From IMG/VR virus record IMGVR_UViG_3300036466_000091, positions 1-40,712 of that record: DNA of 40,712 nt; one strand, written 5' to 3'. Each line of letters begins with the position of its first letter. Position 1 is the first letter of the stretch. Below, one piece after another: positions 1 to 8,035 of the stretch. This DNA comes from a virus. The translations under genes were made by a program, and so were the position numbers. Below the pieces are notes generated by a model, which saw nothing but the letters and a program-made list of their open reading frames with translations, ran no database searches and had not been told where the DNA came from.

Positions 1-827
1 ACAGACTCGTTGGTGCTGGTATTGCGTGCCAGTACTCGAAGGCGGCAGTAATAGGCTGAGTTGTTGGGCATTATCGCCACGGTTGTCGCGCTCAGGGCTG
101 CGCCGCCTACAGAGAGCTGCGTAGGGAGAGCGCCTGATGTGTCTTTGCTGTACGGGACTCGCGCCATCTGCGTCAGTGCCCCGAAACCCTCCGACCACCC
201 CTCAGCTGTAGCGCCCTTTACGCCGCGCACGCTTGTGCGCCGACCGGTGCAGAATGACGTATCCCCCCCCGCAATCGCGCCATCCCCTATTGCTACTGCT
301 TTAGGTGCCTGAGCCTGGTTATTGGAGCCTAATGCTACGGCTCCTCCCGAACCAGTAACTACGTTAAATAGCCCAGCACTAAACCCATATGCGCCGGTCA
401 CGCTATTATATGCCCCAGCAGCAAAGGCGTAGTCGCCAGACGCAACTTGGATAGCAGAGGATCTATTAGTCTGAAAATCCGCCGCACCAGCACCCCGTTT
501 GTTGCCCCTCGCAGCCGTATTGTCAGGTACTTGTGCAAGAATCGCCCCCGTCCCCTTCGGCGCAATTACGAAATCAATATCCGTCTCGTCGCCTATTGCA
601 TTAAGCGCGTGTACCGGCACAGTAGCGTTTGGGGCGGCTACCGAGCGAGATTCGGCGAATAGAGTAAGGCCACCTCCACCGCCGACCTCTTTAACTGTGC
701 CATTATCCCGCTTGGTGTACAGCTTGCCATCAGCCGTGTTGACGGCCAGCTCGCCTGGTGTCAAATCTCCTGCAGCGGGCACCTTGCCAGGCGTGTCTGC
801 CCGCTTGAGCAGGATCTTGTCTGCCAT
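1..827 (-). CDS. Tail fibre protein with YadA-like head repeats (3' end off the window)
   Basis: The frame starts at an ATG that overlaps the stop of the preceding fibre gene (TGATG) and stays open to the window edge, 275 complete codons. Residues 1-50 follow the fibre-head pattern ILLKR, TPGKVP, GELAVNTADGKLY. Residues of roughly 105-170 carry spaced A-x-G and N-x-x-x-G units (SGDYAFAAGAYNSVTGAYG and similar) like the left-handed head repeats of trimeric autotransporters, which suggests a trimeric receptor-binding fibre. It is the last gene of the late operon, where host-recognition proteins usually lie. The C-terminus is missing here. If the molecule is circular, the frame continues without a stop into the gene at the right end of the window. 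Confidence 0.75.
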   Translation of the reverse strand, partial: MADKILLKRADTPGKVPAAGDLTPGELAVNTADGKLYTKRDNGTVKEVGGGGGLTLFAESRSVAAPNATVPVHALNAIGDETDIDFVIAPKGTGAILAQVPDNTAARGNKRGAGAADFQTNRSSAIQVASGDYAFAAGAYNSVTGAYGFSAGLFNVVTGSGGAVALGSNNQAQAPKAVAIGDGAIAGGDTSFCTGRRTSVRGVKGATAEGWSEGFGALTQMARVPYSKDTSGALPTQLSVGGAALSATTVAIMPNNSAYYCRLRVLARNTSTNES

Positions 828-1291
828 CAGAAAGACCCGCCGTCCACACCGTCGATGAACTCTAGCGCGCTTTCACCTGCGTTCACTTTAACAATTCGGC
901 CAGCAGCGCCCGTAAATGTTGCCGGGGTATCGGTGAGCGCGACAAAAGTAGTCGCTCCAGAGCCGCCAGCCGCCTCCATCTTAAATACGCCATCACGGTA
1001 CACCAGAACTTGACCGTTAGCCGCACCGGTCAAATCTACATCGGACAGGTCGCCGATGCTTGCACTTGCAATAGCTGCGTCAACTGCGGTCAGAAAGTCA
1101 GAAATATCGGCGCTAGTTAATCCGTCCAGCTTATCTTTCAGCGCCTTTCCACCAATTACAATAGGGGCACCGTCGCTGATGCGACCATAGTACAGATAGC
1201 CGGACGCCTCAGAGTAAGCAAGCTCACCGGCGGCCAGGGATGAAGGTGCGGCGGTCACATCAGAGCGTTTAATGCGAATAACGTCAGTCAT
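827..1291 (-). CDS. Tail fibre protein, fibre-head N-terminus
   Basis: A 154-residue protein starting MTDVIRIKRSDVTAAPSSLA, the pattern of phage fibre head domains that dock on the tail (Mtd_N-like). It continues with GELAYSEASGYLYYG, a variant of the GELA/KLYYG motif that recurs in the next fibre gene. The middle is a low-complexity helix and beta mixture and the end is a short glycine-rich tail (GVDGGSF). The upstream fibre protein ends in a similar GGYF, so the two may share a binding or chaperone role. It lies between a DUF2793 protein and the YadA-like fibre, with a TGATG overlap to the latter. The exact role is inferred from position. Confidence 0.7.
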   Translation of the reverse strand: MTDVIRIKRSDVTAAPSSLAAGELAYSEASGYLYYGRISDGAPIVIGGKALKDKLDGLTSADISDFLTAVDAAIASASIGDLSDVDLTGAANGQVLVYRDGVFKMEAAGGSGATTFVALTDTPATFTGAAGRIVKVNAGESALEFIDGVDGGSF

Positions 1292-1300
1292 GTTAAATCC

Positions 1301-1846
1301 TCAAAAATATCCGCCATCCGGCGAAACTGGACGCCAAGCGGCATCATTATAGACTTGCAACTGCAAGGTTAGGGGGTTGTACCACGTCTGCTTTTCACCG
1401 GCGCTAGCAGGTGTTGAATCCTGAACGTATGTTACACCGCTTGCCGCAAGTAATGCGGCGACCAGGTCAACTTGATCCTCAATTGCCCCGGTTATGCCCC
1501 CCCACGCTGCGGCAGCGCCTGCGGTTGAAGGAACCCAGTCTGACCCTGTGTTTACATATATGGATGTTCCGAAGACCGCAGCGCTTGCTTCGTGGAACTT
1601 CCAGTTACTTTCAACTGACCGCACTGCTAGCTTTAGCGGCTGACCAGACCAAGCGCCGGTTGGGGAAAGGCCGACAATAAATCGGTCTCCGGCTACAGAC
1701 ACGACAGGTGGTGTATCGACTTTCATACCTATAACGTGCAACTGTAGAAGCGCGTCAATCGTGTTTAGCGAAAGGTTTAGCCCTGCCGCCGGATCGATGG
1801 TGTTCTCGGGCACGAAAGGAATGCTGTTGTTTACTGTGTCGGTCAT
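1301..1846 (-). CDS. DUF2793-like tail protein
   Basis: 181 residues. Residues 5-40 (NSIPFVPENTIDPAAGLNLS) and the block GDRFIVGLSPTGAWSGQP near residue 53, followed by W-x-F-H-E and a Y-V-N-T-G-S-D-W strand, match the layout of DUF2793 proteins found beside phage tail fibres. The last third contains WYNPLTLQLQVYNDAAWRP, a pattern also common in fibre-associated proteins. Its start overlaps the stop of a 55-codon gene (ATGA), which points to translational coupling. The function is not known. A structural or fibre-accessory role is inferred from its position among the tail fibres. Confidence 0.65.
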   Translation of the reverse strand: MTDTVNNSIPFVPENTIDPAAGLNLSLNTIDALLQLHVIGMKVDTPPVVSVAGDRFIVGLSPTGAWSGQPLKLAVRSVESNWKFHEASAAVFGTSIYVNTGSDWVPSTAGAAAAWGGITGAIEDQVDLVAALLAASGVTYVQDSTPASAGEKQTWYNPLTLQLQVYNDAAWRPVSPDGGYF

Positions 1847-2010
1847 GCTAGTATCCCTCTGTGGTCGCGGGTAACAGGTCTTAGTCCCACTGCTTGCAGA
1901 CGCCGGTTCAACTCCGGGCGACCATTCTTAACACTCCTCACTATCCCCGCAATACCCCCACCGATAAGGCTAAAGCAGCCATAAGCATATCCACTCTCTT
2001 CTAAATTCAT
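1843..2010 (-). CDS. Small protein of unknown function between tail genes
   Basis: A 55-codon frame that exactly fills the gap between the tail-tip hub and the DUF2793 gene. Its ATG overlaps the upstream stop (ATGA) and its stop overlaps the downstream ATG (ATGA), the coupling used throughout this operon. The N-terminal half has a glycine-rich hydrophobic stretch (CFSLIGGGIAGIV) that could be a short membrane segment. The C-terminal half is basic and is the reverse complement of a tRNA-like sequence. The family is not recognised. The double overlap is the main argument for translation; the tRNA-like overlap is the main reason for doubt. Confidence 0.5.
   Translation of the reverse strand: MNLEESGYAYGCFSLIGGGIAGIVRSVKNGRPELNRRLQAVGLRPVTRDHRGILA
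1862..1924 (+). other. tRNA-like sequence, probably degenerate
   Basis: The plus strand shows a perfect 7-bp acceptor-like stem (TGGTCGC with GCGACCA). A 4-bp stem CCGG/CCGG encloses TTCAACT, which fits the canonical T-loop TTCRANY. The length is 63 nt, about ten short of a normal tRNA, and I cannot form an anticodon stem. It lies antisense inside a 55-codon frame. It may be a tRNA fragment captured in the tail-gene region, or a chance resemblance. Confidence 0.35.
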
Positions 2011-3596
2011 ACAGTCACCGTAATGGATGGGCCATTGCCCGTGATGCGGTTAATCTGGTTGACGGATATTGTAACAGCCCCGCCCGGGTCGGTGACGGTT
2101 AAGCTGCGCGCTGTAGTGGTTTGCGCTGCCCCGTTAATCGATACGCGGTAACCGTCGAAATAAGCGCCCATGCCGATACGCGAACCGCCGCCAAGCCTGC
2201 CGACGCCTTGCCAGTCGATTACCAGCTGGCCGCCCGTGCGCTTAACTCGAAGGTAGGCCGGCTGGCGTTCAATCTGCGAGCGTCCGATAAATGGTGTCGT
2301 GAACACTTCCGACTCTCTGTCAGCGCCAAGCGAAGTGACGCGGAAAGTCAGATCCCGGCCAAGCATAAAAAGGTCGGTGCCGATGTAGGCCATAGAGCTA
2401 AGCGTCAGCATTACAAAGCGCGTACCGACGGGATGCGATACCGATGGGCTACCCTTGCGACCGCGCAGGAAGTAAGAGAGCTCCCACAGTCCCGGCTCAA
2501 TCTCTTCAGCACCAGCGAAGTTGACGATCTCGTCACCGATAAGGCATAGGTTCGCGCGGTTCATCATGCCGGTCAGGGTCGTCTCAAATAGCTCGCTGGT
2601 GTCGCGCAGTAGCCGAACCTGACAGGTATTAACCGCGTCTGGATAGTAGACGCTGCCGGCTGCTAGCGAGGTCTCCAGCACACCCATGACGGTTGGTGCG
2701 CCGCTAGTGTTGCTGTCGATGTAGTTCTCACCACCGTCAAGCGATAGCTCGACCTGGCACCCACGCCACACGTCTGGGCCGTTCGCTGCAAGGTAATAGC
2801 CTAGCGTGTCGTCAGCGTCCTCAAGAATGTGCGAGTCGATGAAGTGCAGAACCGTATCGCCGATGATCAGGGTTGGCGGAACTGATGGTTGATCAATCGG
2901 CACACCGTCAACCGTTGAGCTGTAAGCGCTGGTACGGTCGAATGATGTTTTATACGACTGATAGCCTTCGTTTATATCAATCTCAGTGATGCGCAGCCGC
3001 TCGCCTTCCAGGGTGACGATATCGCCGCACGTCAGCCAAATCCAAGAGTCCGGCAAGCTGAACTCATATCCGCCACGCTGCTCTTCGATCATCACTTTAT
3101 GCTGGATAACGGTCACACGGGCAGCGTCAGCAGTGCGCAGGATAACCGGCGTTTGGTTGCGCTGCTCGCCTAGACTGCGAATGTCTAGCGACCGGTCGCT
3201 GATCTGCTTGTCGGCAGTAAGGCCACCGTCGTAGTCCATGTATTCAAGGAACAGCACGCGAGGAACTTCAATGCTGTCGAGGCGCTCGCTTTTATCAACT
3301 TCACCGCTGTCTTCAACCAAGTCGTCAAGTGTCAGCTCCGCAACAACATCGCCGCCGCGCGGGATCATGTGTAGCTGGCCGTCGTAGTTCACAACGTCGA
3401 ATAGGAACAGGCCCGATAGCTGCTCGATTGTCGTGTATGCGTCTTGGTTGGCGCTGGCCATGATGCCGTCTACGCCGCCTTCGACCAGCTCAAAATCAAG
3501 CGCGTCATAGGGGATGCCGGAACGCGCGCAAACTTCGGCCAGCACTGATGCGATGGCCCAACTTGCAATCGGTTGATCCTGACCACCTGGGCGCAT
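2007..3596 (-). CDS. Tail tip/hub protein, Phage-tail_3 domain (TipJ C-terminal part)
   Basis: 529 residues from the ATG that overlaps the upstream stop (TAATG), with AGG eight bases before it. Frames further upstream overlap the neighbour by 70 bases and are less likely. The first 250 residues (ASVLAEVCARSGIPYDALDF, then FLFDVVNYDGQLHMIPRGG) match the Phage-tail_3 region of GTA/lambda J-like baseplate hub proteins, which form the central tail tip that contacts the host. The C-terminal part looks like beta-sandwich (fibronectin-like) modules ending in TVTDPGGAVTISVNQINR. In related phages this region is usually fused to the N-terminal hub domain. Here that domain is a separate gene (5108-6103), with two other genes between. 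Confidence 0.75.
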   Translation of the reverse strand: MRPGGQDQPIASWAIASVLAEVCARSGIPYDALDFELVEGGVDGIMASANQDAYTTIEQLSGLFLFDVVNYDGQLHMIPRGGDVVAELTLDDLVEDSGEVDKSERLDSIEVPRVLFLEYMDYDGGLTADKQISDRSLDIRSLGEQRNQTPVILRTADAARVTVIQHKVMIEEQRGGYEFSLPDSWIWLTCGDIVTLEGERLRITEIDINEGYQSYKTSFDRTSAYSSTVDGVPIDQPSVPPTLIIGDTVLHFIDSHILEDADDTLGYYLAANGPDVWRGCQVELSLDGGENYIDSNTSGAPTVMGVLETSLAAGSVYYPDAVNTCQVRLLRDTSELFETTLTGMMNRANLCLIGDEIVNFAGAEEIEPGLWELSYFLRGRKGSPSVSHPVGTRFVMLTLSSMAYIGTDLFMLGRDLTFRVTSLGADRESEVFTTPFIGRSQIERQPAYLRVKRTGGQLVIDWQGVGRLGGGSRIGMGAYFDGYRVSINGAAQTTTARSLTVTDPGGAVTISVNQINRITGNGPSITVTV

Positions 3597-4174
3597 TAGA
3601 AGTACCTGCAAAGTGTTTGTAGGCGAAGCCCACGATTGAACCCCATCTTGGCTATAGCCGTCCATGGGCCGGAGCTTAAATCGTATTCAATCAAAAAGCG
3701 GTCACGTTGCATTCGCATTTTAAGGCGACCATTGCGCACGTATTGCAGAATCACGTCACTGATTTGCACTTGGGTGAACCGCTTATCGTCAAGAATAACC
3801 TTCGGCGTTACAGCGTCGATTGGTAGATCGGTGACTACAAAGCCGGGTGCAGAAGAGTCGAACCAATATAACTTTGGCTGCCCATCCTGCACGTAAGCCA
3901 GTACTAACCTACCCTGCTGATCGAATGTAAAGCTGACCTCCGAAGAGCCTAGCGCCGTATAGGCCACGCATTCCGGTACGGTTGGAGCATCTAGCCAAAA
4001 CTCCCCCTCAATCAGCCGCATACGCCAGCGCTGAGCCTGAAGCCCCTGCGTCACGTCCTGTATCGCAATGGGGCCTTCCTCGTAGTCCACTTTTTCAAAA
4101 GACGCCAGCGCCCGCGCGCCGATAAAACTCGACGGTACGGGCGAAGACGAAAGGACGTTACCAGGCATCGCCAT
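3596..4174 (-). CDS. Tail-tip associated protein of unknown function
   Basis: 192 residues from the ATG that overlaps the preceding stop (TAATG). An earlier in-frame ATG at 4195 would overlap by 22 bases and has no better ribosome site. The sequence is a run of alternating short strands (WRMRLIEGEFWLDAP, VSFTFDQQGRLVLAYVQDG, QPKLYWFDSSAPGF) that suggests a beta-propeller-like or beta-rich fold, with no known catalytic motif. It lies between the N- and C-terminal hub proteins, so it probably belongs to the tail-tip complex. The family is not recognised by name. Confidence 0.6.
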   Translation of the reverse strand: MAMPGNVLSSSPVPSSFIGARALASFEKVDYEEGPIAIQDVTQGLQAQRWRMRLIEGEFWLDAPTVPECVAYTALGSSEVSFTFDQQGRLVLAYVQDGQPKLYWFDSSAPGFVVTDLPIDAVTPKVILDDKRFTQVQISDVILQYVRNGRLKMRMQRDRFLIEYDLSSGPWTAIAKMGFNRGLRLQTLCRYF

Positions 4175-5115
4175 TATAGTGCCTTCCGTGCCCATGAATG
4201 ACGGAAAGTAAGCGTAAGTGTGTCGTCGGCGGTCTTCATAATGCTGGGTGTGAACCCAAACTGGTAAAGTCCGATTCCAAGCCTTACCCTTATCGACGCG
4301 ATGCCTGACAGGTTATTACCCTCTGAATTACCAAAAAAAACAGATATTTCTCGCTGTAAAGACGATGCAGAGTATGCGGCAGCGGTTACGGATGTTGCCG
4401 GCATTGCCGTGCCTGATGGGGATAGTGCCGTTACCGCGCCTATAGGCCCTGTATATGCGCTTGTCAAACCTATTGATGTGTCGCCAGCGCCTGCTCCAGC
4501 CAAACCAATGTACCAAACAGGCAAATTAGGGTTAGGACCGGCAGAATTTACGGCAGCGGCCCTACTTACAACGCCGTGTAGAATTGATCTTAATGTAATG
4601 TCACCCGCCCAGTCAGCTGCCGGCGGGTACTGTCTAAATTGATAGGTTACATCAAGAACTTCATCGGATAGCACTGTTATTGTTGTCGGGGAACCCATAG
4701 CATCTAGAATCAGCGCCCGACTGAACAAGTTAGAAGTTGATCCCCAACCTATACCGACCTCTGCCAAATTGCCGGCGGCAACGCCAGTCGCGAAGCGATA
4801 TGTCTTTGTTCGTGATATGTAAAAGGGCTCGCTAGATTGAGCGGTAATATTGTTCGCCAATACGGTATTTGACCCGGCAACACGGGATACCAGGGAAGTA
4901 TCACCGGCAGTCGGCGCAGTTGCGCCTCCGCCGACTTGGCACCAGGTCAGCCAGTCGCTGTTATCCCCCATTCGATTAAGTCCGCTGTCTGTGATCATAT
5001 TCCTGAATGGCGGAACAGGCTGGCGGCGGCTTCCATGTATTTCCTCGCCGTTCTCGTTTACTCTAAAGGTCGATATAGAAAACCAGCCTTCGCATGGTGT
5101 ATGTATGTTAATCAA
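4174..5115 (-). CDS. Putative tail-tip or fibre protein
   Basis: 313 residues from a TTG start. A strong GGAGG lies five bases upstream of that TTG, which also overlaps the upstream stop. The frame is open further upstream but without a ribosome site. Residues 55-130 contain a short loop and the block WCQVGGGATAPTAGDTSLVS, resembling adhesin or fibre modules of phage minor tail proteins (N-terminal domain, then G-rich beta strands). There is no catalytic motif. It is inserted between the N-terminal hub gene and the rest of the tip genes. Its A+T content looks a little higher than that of its neighbours, which hints at a mosaic insertion. The function is inferred from position only. Confidence 0.55.
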   Translation of the reverse strand: MINIHTPCEGWFSISTFRVNENGEEIHGSRRQPVPPFRNMITDSGLNRMGDNSDWLTWCQVGGGATAPTAGDTSLVSRVAGSNTVLANNITAQSSEPFYISRTKTYRFATGVAAGNLAEVGIGWGSTSNLFSRALILDAMGSPTTITVLSDEVLDVTYQFRQYPPAADWAGDITLRSILHGVVSRAAAVNSAGPNPNLPVWYIGLAGAGAGDTSIGLTSAYTGPIGAVTALSPSGTAMPATSVTAAAYSASSLQREISVFFGNSEGNNLSGIASIRVRLGIGLYQFGFTPSIMKTADDTLTLTFRHSWARKAL

Positions 5116-6103
5116 GTGAACCTCCAATAATAGCTGCTGGTGCAGCGTCAACCGCTTCGGCTGGGTAGTTTTCGTATTTTATCAGAGTATCTTTCAACGT
5201 ACCCGATAGTATGGCCGCTACTGAATCAGTCGCTTCGGCTGGTGTTATTCCATAACGCTTAAGCGTTTGTTTTAGCTCGCCTGTTACAGTGCTTGCGGGT
5301 GCAGAGCCAACCGCTTCTGCGAAAGCATAACTGAGTAGAGTTGCACGTAGTTCGCCGGATACGACGTTCGCTTGGGAGGAATCAGCCGCCTCTAAAAATA
5401 GGTATTCAGGGCTTGCTCTAACACTTGGTGGCGAGGCGTCCGTGTAATCGAAGTTCTCAAGCGCGTAGGGTTTAGAGGTTAGCGCTACACCCTCTGCCCT
5501 TTCAACCTCATATATGTACTGGGGGATAGCACCACCAAGCTCTGTCAGGTCTTCGTCGGGCACGACCATGTAACAGGTGCCGCGATAGGCCGGTACGTTC
5601 CCCGCACCCCACTGCGACTCTAGCGTAGGATCCGGCATCTGAGCCCATGCGCCCAGGTAGAAGCGTGCGCGATTCAGGAATACACCGTTGTTCTGCGCGC
5701 CCCACGCATTGCCGCGAGCGTCGTAGACAAGTTTATTGTTTCGCCATACGCGGATGATTGCAGTGATCGGCCCTTCGCAGATACGGATAGCGTAGGTTCG
5801 GAAGACGCGCTCCTCATACTGCTTTGGCTCTTTCTTCTTGCCGCCTTTACCGCCGCCGCTGGTTGACTGCCCTTGTACCTCCCGCGTGATGATTCGCGGC
5901 GGGCTGCTGTGCATGATGTTGCCGGATATTGGGCGAACGCGACCCCACACGATTGGGCGCGGCTCGCCTTCCTTTGCGGTTTGCTGCGACAGTTCACCGA
6001 TGCGCTGAGTGGTCGCCTTCGGTGATTTCGTTTTGAATAGCTGACCGAGGATGGTGAACGTGAACGCTACCGTTACAGCCTCGACTAATCCGCCTGTGCT
6101 CAT
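5108..6103 (-). CDS. Tail tip protein, N-terminal TipJ-like domain with repeats
   Basis: 331 residues; the ATG overlaps the NlpC/P60 stop (ATGA). A hydrophobic N-terminus (VAFTFTILGQLF) is followed by EGEPRPIVWGRVRPISGNI, the signature of hub proteins downstream of NlpC/P60 in lambda-like and GTA-like tails. A G-K-K-rich linker comes near residue 90 and a conserved block to about residue 210 (TCYMVVPDEDLTELGGAIPQ). The last 100 residues are about three 30-residue repeats built on SGEL-x-x-TL-x-x-Y followed by AEA-x-D. Full-length hub proteins are much longer. The missing C-terminal domain matches the product of 2007-3596, so the hub seems split. Confidence 0.7.
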   Translation of the reverse strand: MSTGGLVEAVTVAFTFTILGQLFKTKSPKATTQRIGELSQQTAKEGEPRPIVWGRVRPISGNIMHSSPPRIITREVQGQSTSGGGKGGKKKEPKQYEERVFRTYAIRICEGPITAIIRVWRNNKLVYDARGNAWGAQNNGVFLNRARFYLGAWAQMPDPTLESQWGAGNVPAYRGTCYMVVPDEDLTELGGAIPQYIYEVERAEGVALTSKPYALENFDYTDASPPSVRASPEYLFLEAADSSQANVVSGELRATLLSYAFAEAVGSAPASTVTGELKQTLKRYGITPAEATDSVAAILSGTLKDTLIKYENYPAEAVDAAPAAIIGGSLD

Positions 6104-6522
6104 GCATCACCCCACGGGCGGTAGGCGGCAACGATCAGCTTTTGCCACTCGTCATCAATGCGGTGCTCAGCGACGCCGAAGTCATTATGCGCGTGGATGA
6201 TTGACAGGCCGCCGTGGCAGTAGTCGCCAATGATTCCAACGTGCGAGGGGTCGGGCTTGTCGCGCCACTGCATCAGCACCACGTCACCCGGCTGCATCTC
6301 GTCAACCGGCGCGCCGAAGTGGTCTTCCATTTCCTGCTGTAGACCATCGTTCCACGGCTCACGGCCATAGTCGCGCCGGTCGCGCATCTGCACGCCACCA
6401 GCGGCAACCGATAGCACCAGAATGCCGATGCAATCAATCGCCCAGGGTTTGCGGCCACGGTGCCGCCACTTGGTGCCTACGTAGGTGCGAGCGTGCGTAA
6501 CGCATAACTGTGCAGGCGTCAT
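6100..6522 (-). CDS. NlpC/P60 family tail peptidase
   Basis: 140 residues from the ATG in a TGATG overlap with the DUF2163 gene. Catalytic Cys31 sits in WAIDCIGI and catalytic His94 in PDPSHVGIIGD, with a further His in IIHAHN. This is the Cys-His layout of NlpC/P60 cell-wall peptidases. In lambda-like tails the equivalent protein (gpK) sits in the tail tip and is thought to cut peptidoglycan during DNA entry. The order DUF2460, DUF2163, NlpC/P60, hub is the standard order for such tails, so the assignment is firm. No signal peptide is seen, as expected for a virion protein. Confidence 0.9.
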   Translation of the reverse strand: MTPAQLCVTHARTYVGTKWRHRGRKPWAIDCIGILVLSVAAGGVQMRDRRDYGREPWNDGLQQEMEDHFGAPVDEMQPGDVVLMQWRDKPDPSHVGIIGDYCHGGLSIIHAHNDFGVAEHRIDDEWQKLIVAAYRPWGDA

Positions 6523-7445
6523 CAATCTATAACCTCGCTTCCAAGTACGCCGCCAGGTATCTGCGAATTAGGCGTGCCAGTTTCCAGGCCGTCACCGACA
6601 GGGATATAGGGTTCGGCTTTCATGTTCAGCACGTTACCATAGGACTTGCACGCCGCTAAGGTTTTGGCGCAGTCAGGGCGAATATGGAAGGTGTCTCCGG
6701 GCTGCACGTCATAGGGCAGCGCTTCGATTAGCGCGATGGTGCCGCTTACCGAACTGTAAGCCTCAACCTGGTACAAGCGGTTACGCGCCGCGTTCTGGCC
6801 GGTTAACCATTGCACGCGCCCGGGTATCGGCTGCGGCGTAATGAGTAGCGCTGAATCGGCGAACACTCGACGCGGTTCGCTGGTCGATACACCTGTCACT
6901 GTACCCGCCCGCCATAGCGCATCAGCATTTACGCCGCATCCAAGCTGACCATCCTGCGGATTACCGAAGGTAGCGCGGCAGGTGCGCGAATCGAGGCCGC
7001 CGATAGGCTGGCGCAGGCGCATCACATAGCTGACCAGCTCGACGTTGTATGCCGCCCGCTGCTCGGTCGTGACGTTGCCCACGTCGCCAGCATCAAGTAA
7101 GCCGTGACCCATGGATAGGTCAGCCCAGTTCACCAGCATCATGCGCCACTGGGCGTCGTCAAGCTCTCCGGCGTCGATCATCTGCAAAGTGATGCCGCCA
7201 CCCGTAGGCGCGGAGAACAAGCTATAAGCCTCGCCGTTATCGACAGACAGGCCGGAGTCGGTAGCGATGACGCTGGAGTCAATACCGTTACTTGCCTGAT
7301 ACGTCACGCCCCGATAAACCACATCACGGTCAAGCGAGGTCATACCGTAAACGCGACCGTCATGCAGCTTGATCCAGAGCAGGCGGCACGTGGTCGTGAC
7401 AGGTAGCTGTAGGTGCGCGATTAAATCAGCTGGCCAATTCCTCAC
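6522..7445 (-). CDS. DUF2163 / BR0599-family tail tip protein (gpL-like)
   Basis: 307 residues; a GTG start overlaps the upstream stop (GTGA). The N-terminal part (LLWIKLHDGRVYGMTSLDRD, then GVTYQASNGID) is the DUF2163 domain and the C-terminal part is the BR0599 domain. Four cysteines near the end, in CRATFG, LGCGV, RPDCAKT and AACKSYGN, correspond in layout to the cysteines that hold an iron-sulfur cluster in lambda gpL and its relatives. Cluster binding here is therefore an inference from the family. The protein would form a ring of the tail tip between the distal tail protein and the hub. Confidence 0.88.
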   Translation of the reverse strand: MRNWPADLIAHLQLPVTTTCRLLWIKLHDGRVYGMTSLDRDVVYRGVTYQASNGIDSSVIATDSGLSVDNGEAYSLFSAPTGGGITLQMIDAGELDDAQWRMMLVNWADLSMGHGLLDAGDVGNVTTEQRAAYNVELVSYVMRLRQPIGGLDSRTCRATFGNPQDGQLGCGVNADALWRAGTVTGVSTSEPRRVFADSALLITPQPIPGRVQWLTGQNAARNRLYQVEAYSSVSGTIALIEALPYDVQPGDTFHIRPDCAKTLAACKSYGNVLNMKAEPYIPVGDGLETGTPNSQIPGGVLGSEVID

Positions 7446-8035
7446 GCGCTTAGATCCTCGACAAGCTGCACGGAAATAGTGCTAGCGCCAAAGGTTTCGA
7501 TCATGCCGACGAATTCGTCATTCTCAAAGCTGACCGGCACGTCAAATTCCCCAGACCATGTGATTTCAGCGCCGACAGTGGCTTGAAACGTAGCCAGCCC
7601 ATTGGTGTAGTTTACAGTTGATGCAATTGGCGTGCCATCTGCATAGAGCTGCACGGCACCATCAACCGGCTTGCGGATCATTACCGAGTTAGTTGCATGA
7701 CCGAACGTATACGTTTTGGTTAGCTGTAAGGTCTGGATTGCGCCGGTGGCGACGCCGATAACCTCGTCTTCGGCCTGGTAGTCGAGCCAGTTTTTAAAGC
7801 GAAAACTTGCCGCCGCGCCGTATGTCGCGTGGTAGGCGTTCAGCAGCGCATCAACCACGGCTACATCACGCCGATCAAAAGATCCTGAGAATTTGTGCAG
7901 TGGTCGCGACCGGCGAACAATGCGCCGCTCAATGCCGGATCTAAGGCCAACGCGCAAAGTGCTGTAGGTTGGCCCGCCGCTAAAGCCATATGCCATATCG
8001 TCAATAAGACGCTCTTCAATGAACGGCGGAATCAT
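7442..8035 (-). CDS. DUF2460 distal tail protein
   Basis: 197 residues starting MIPPFIEERLIDDMAYGFSG and continuing GGPTYSTLRVGLRSGIERR, the typical opening of DUF2460 proteins. The middle (DALLNAYHATYGAAASFRFK) and the later block ADGTPIASTVNYTNGLATF also match that family. DUF2460 proteins are the distal tail (gpM-like) component that joins the tube to the tip. The start overlaps the tape-measure stop (ATGA) and the stop overlaps the DUF2163 start, consistent with a coupled tail-tip operon. Confidence 0.9.
   Translation of the reverse strand: MIPPFIEERLIDDMAYGFSGGPTYSTLRVGLRSGIERRIVRRSRPLHKFSGSFDRRDVAVVDALLNAYHATYGAAASFRFKNWLDYQAEDEVIGVATGAIQTLQLTKTYTFGHATNSVMIRKPVDGAVQLYADGTPIASTVNYTNGLATFQATVGAEITWSGEFDVPVSFENDEFVGMIETFGASTISVQLVEDLSA

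Noticed and set aside
447-858. Plus-strand open frames at the left end
   Set aside because: They are opposite-strand shadows of the YadA-like fibre gene, without ribosome sites or family similarity.
1411-1680. Plus-strand frame of 89 codons
   Set aside because: Shadow of the DUF2793 gene on the other strand.
1-6103. Diversity-generating retroelement in the fibre region
   Set aside because: No reverse transcriptase is present and no template/variable repeat pair was found by eye.
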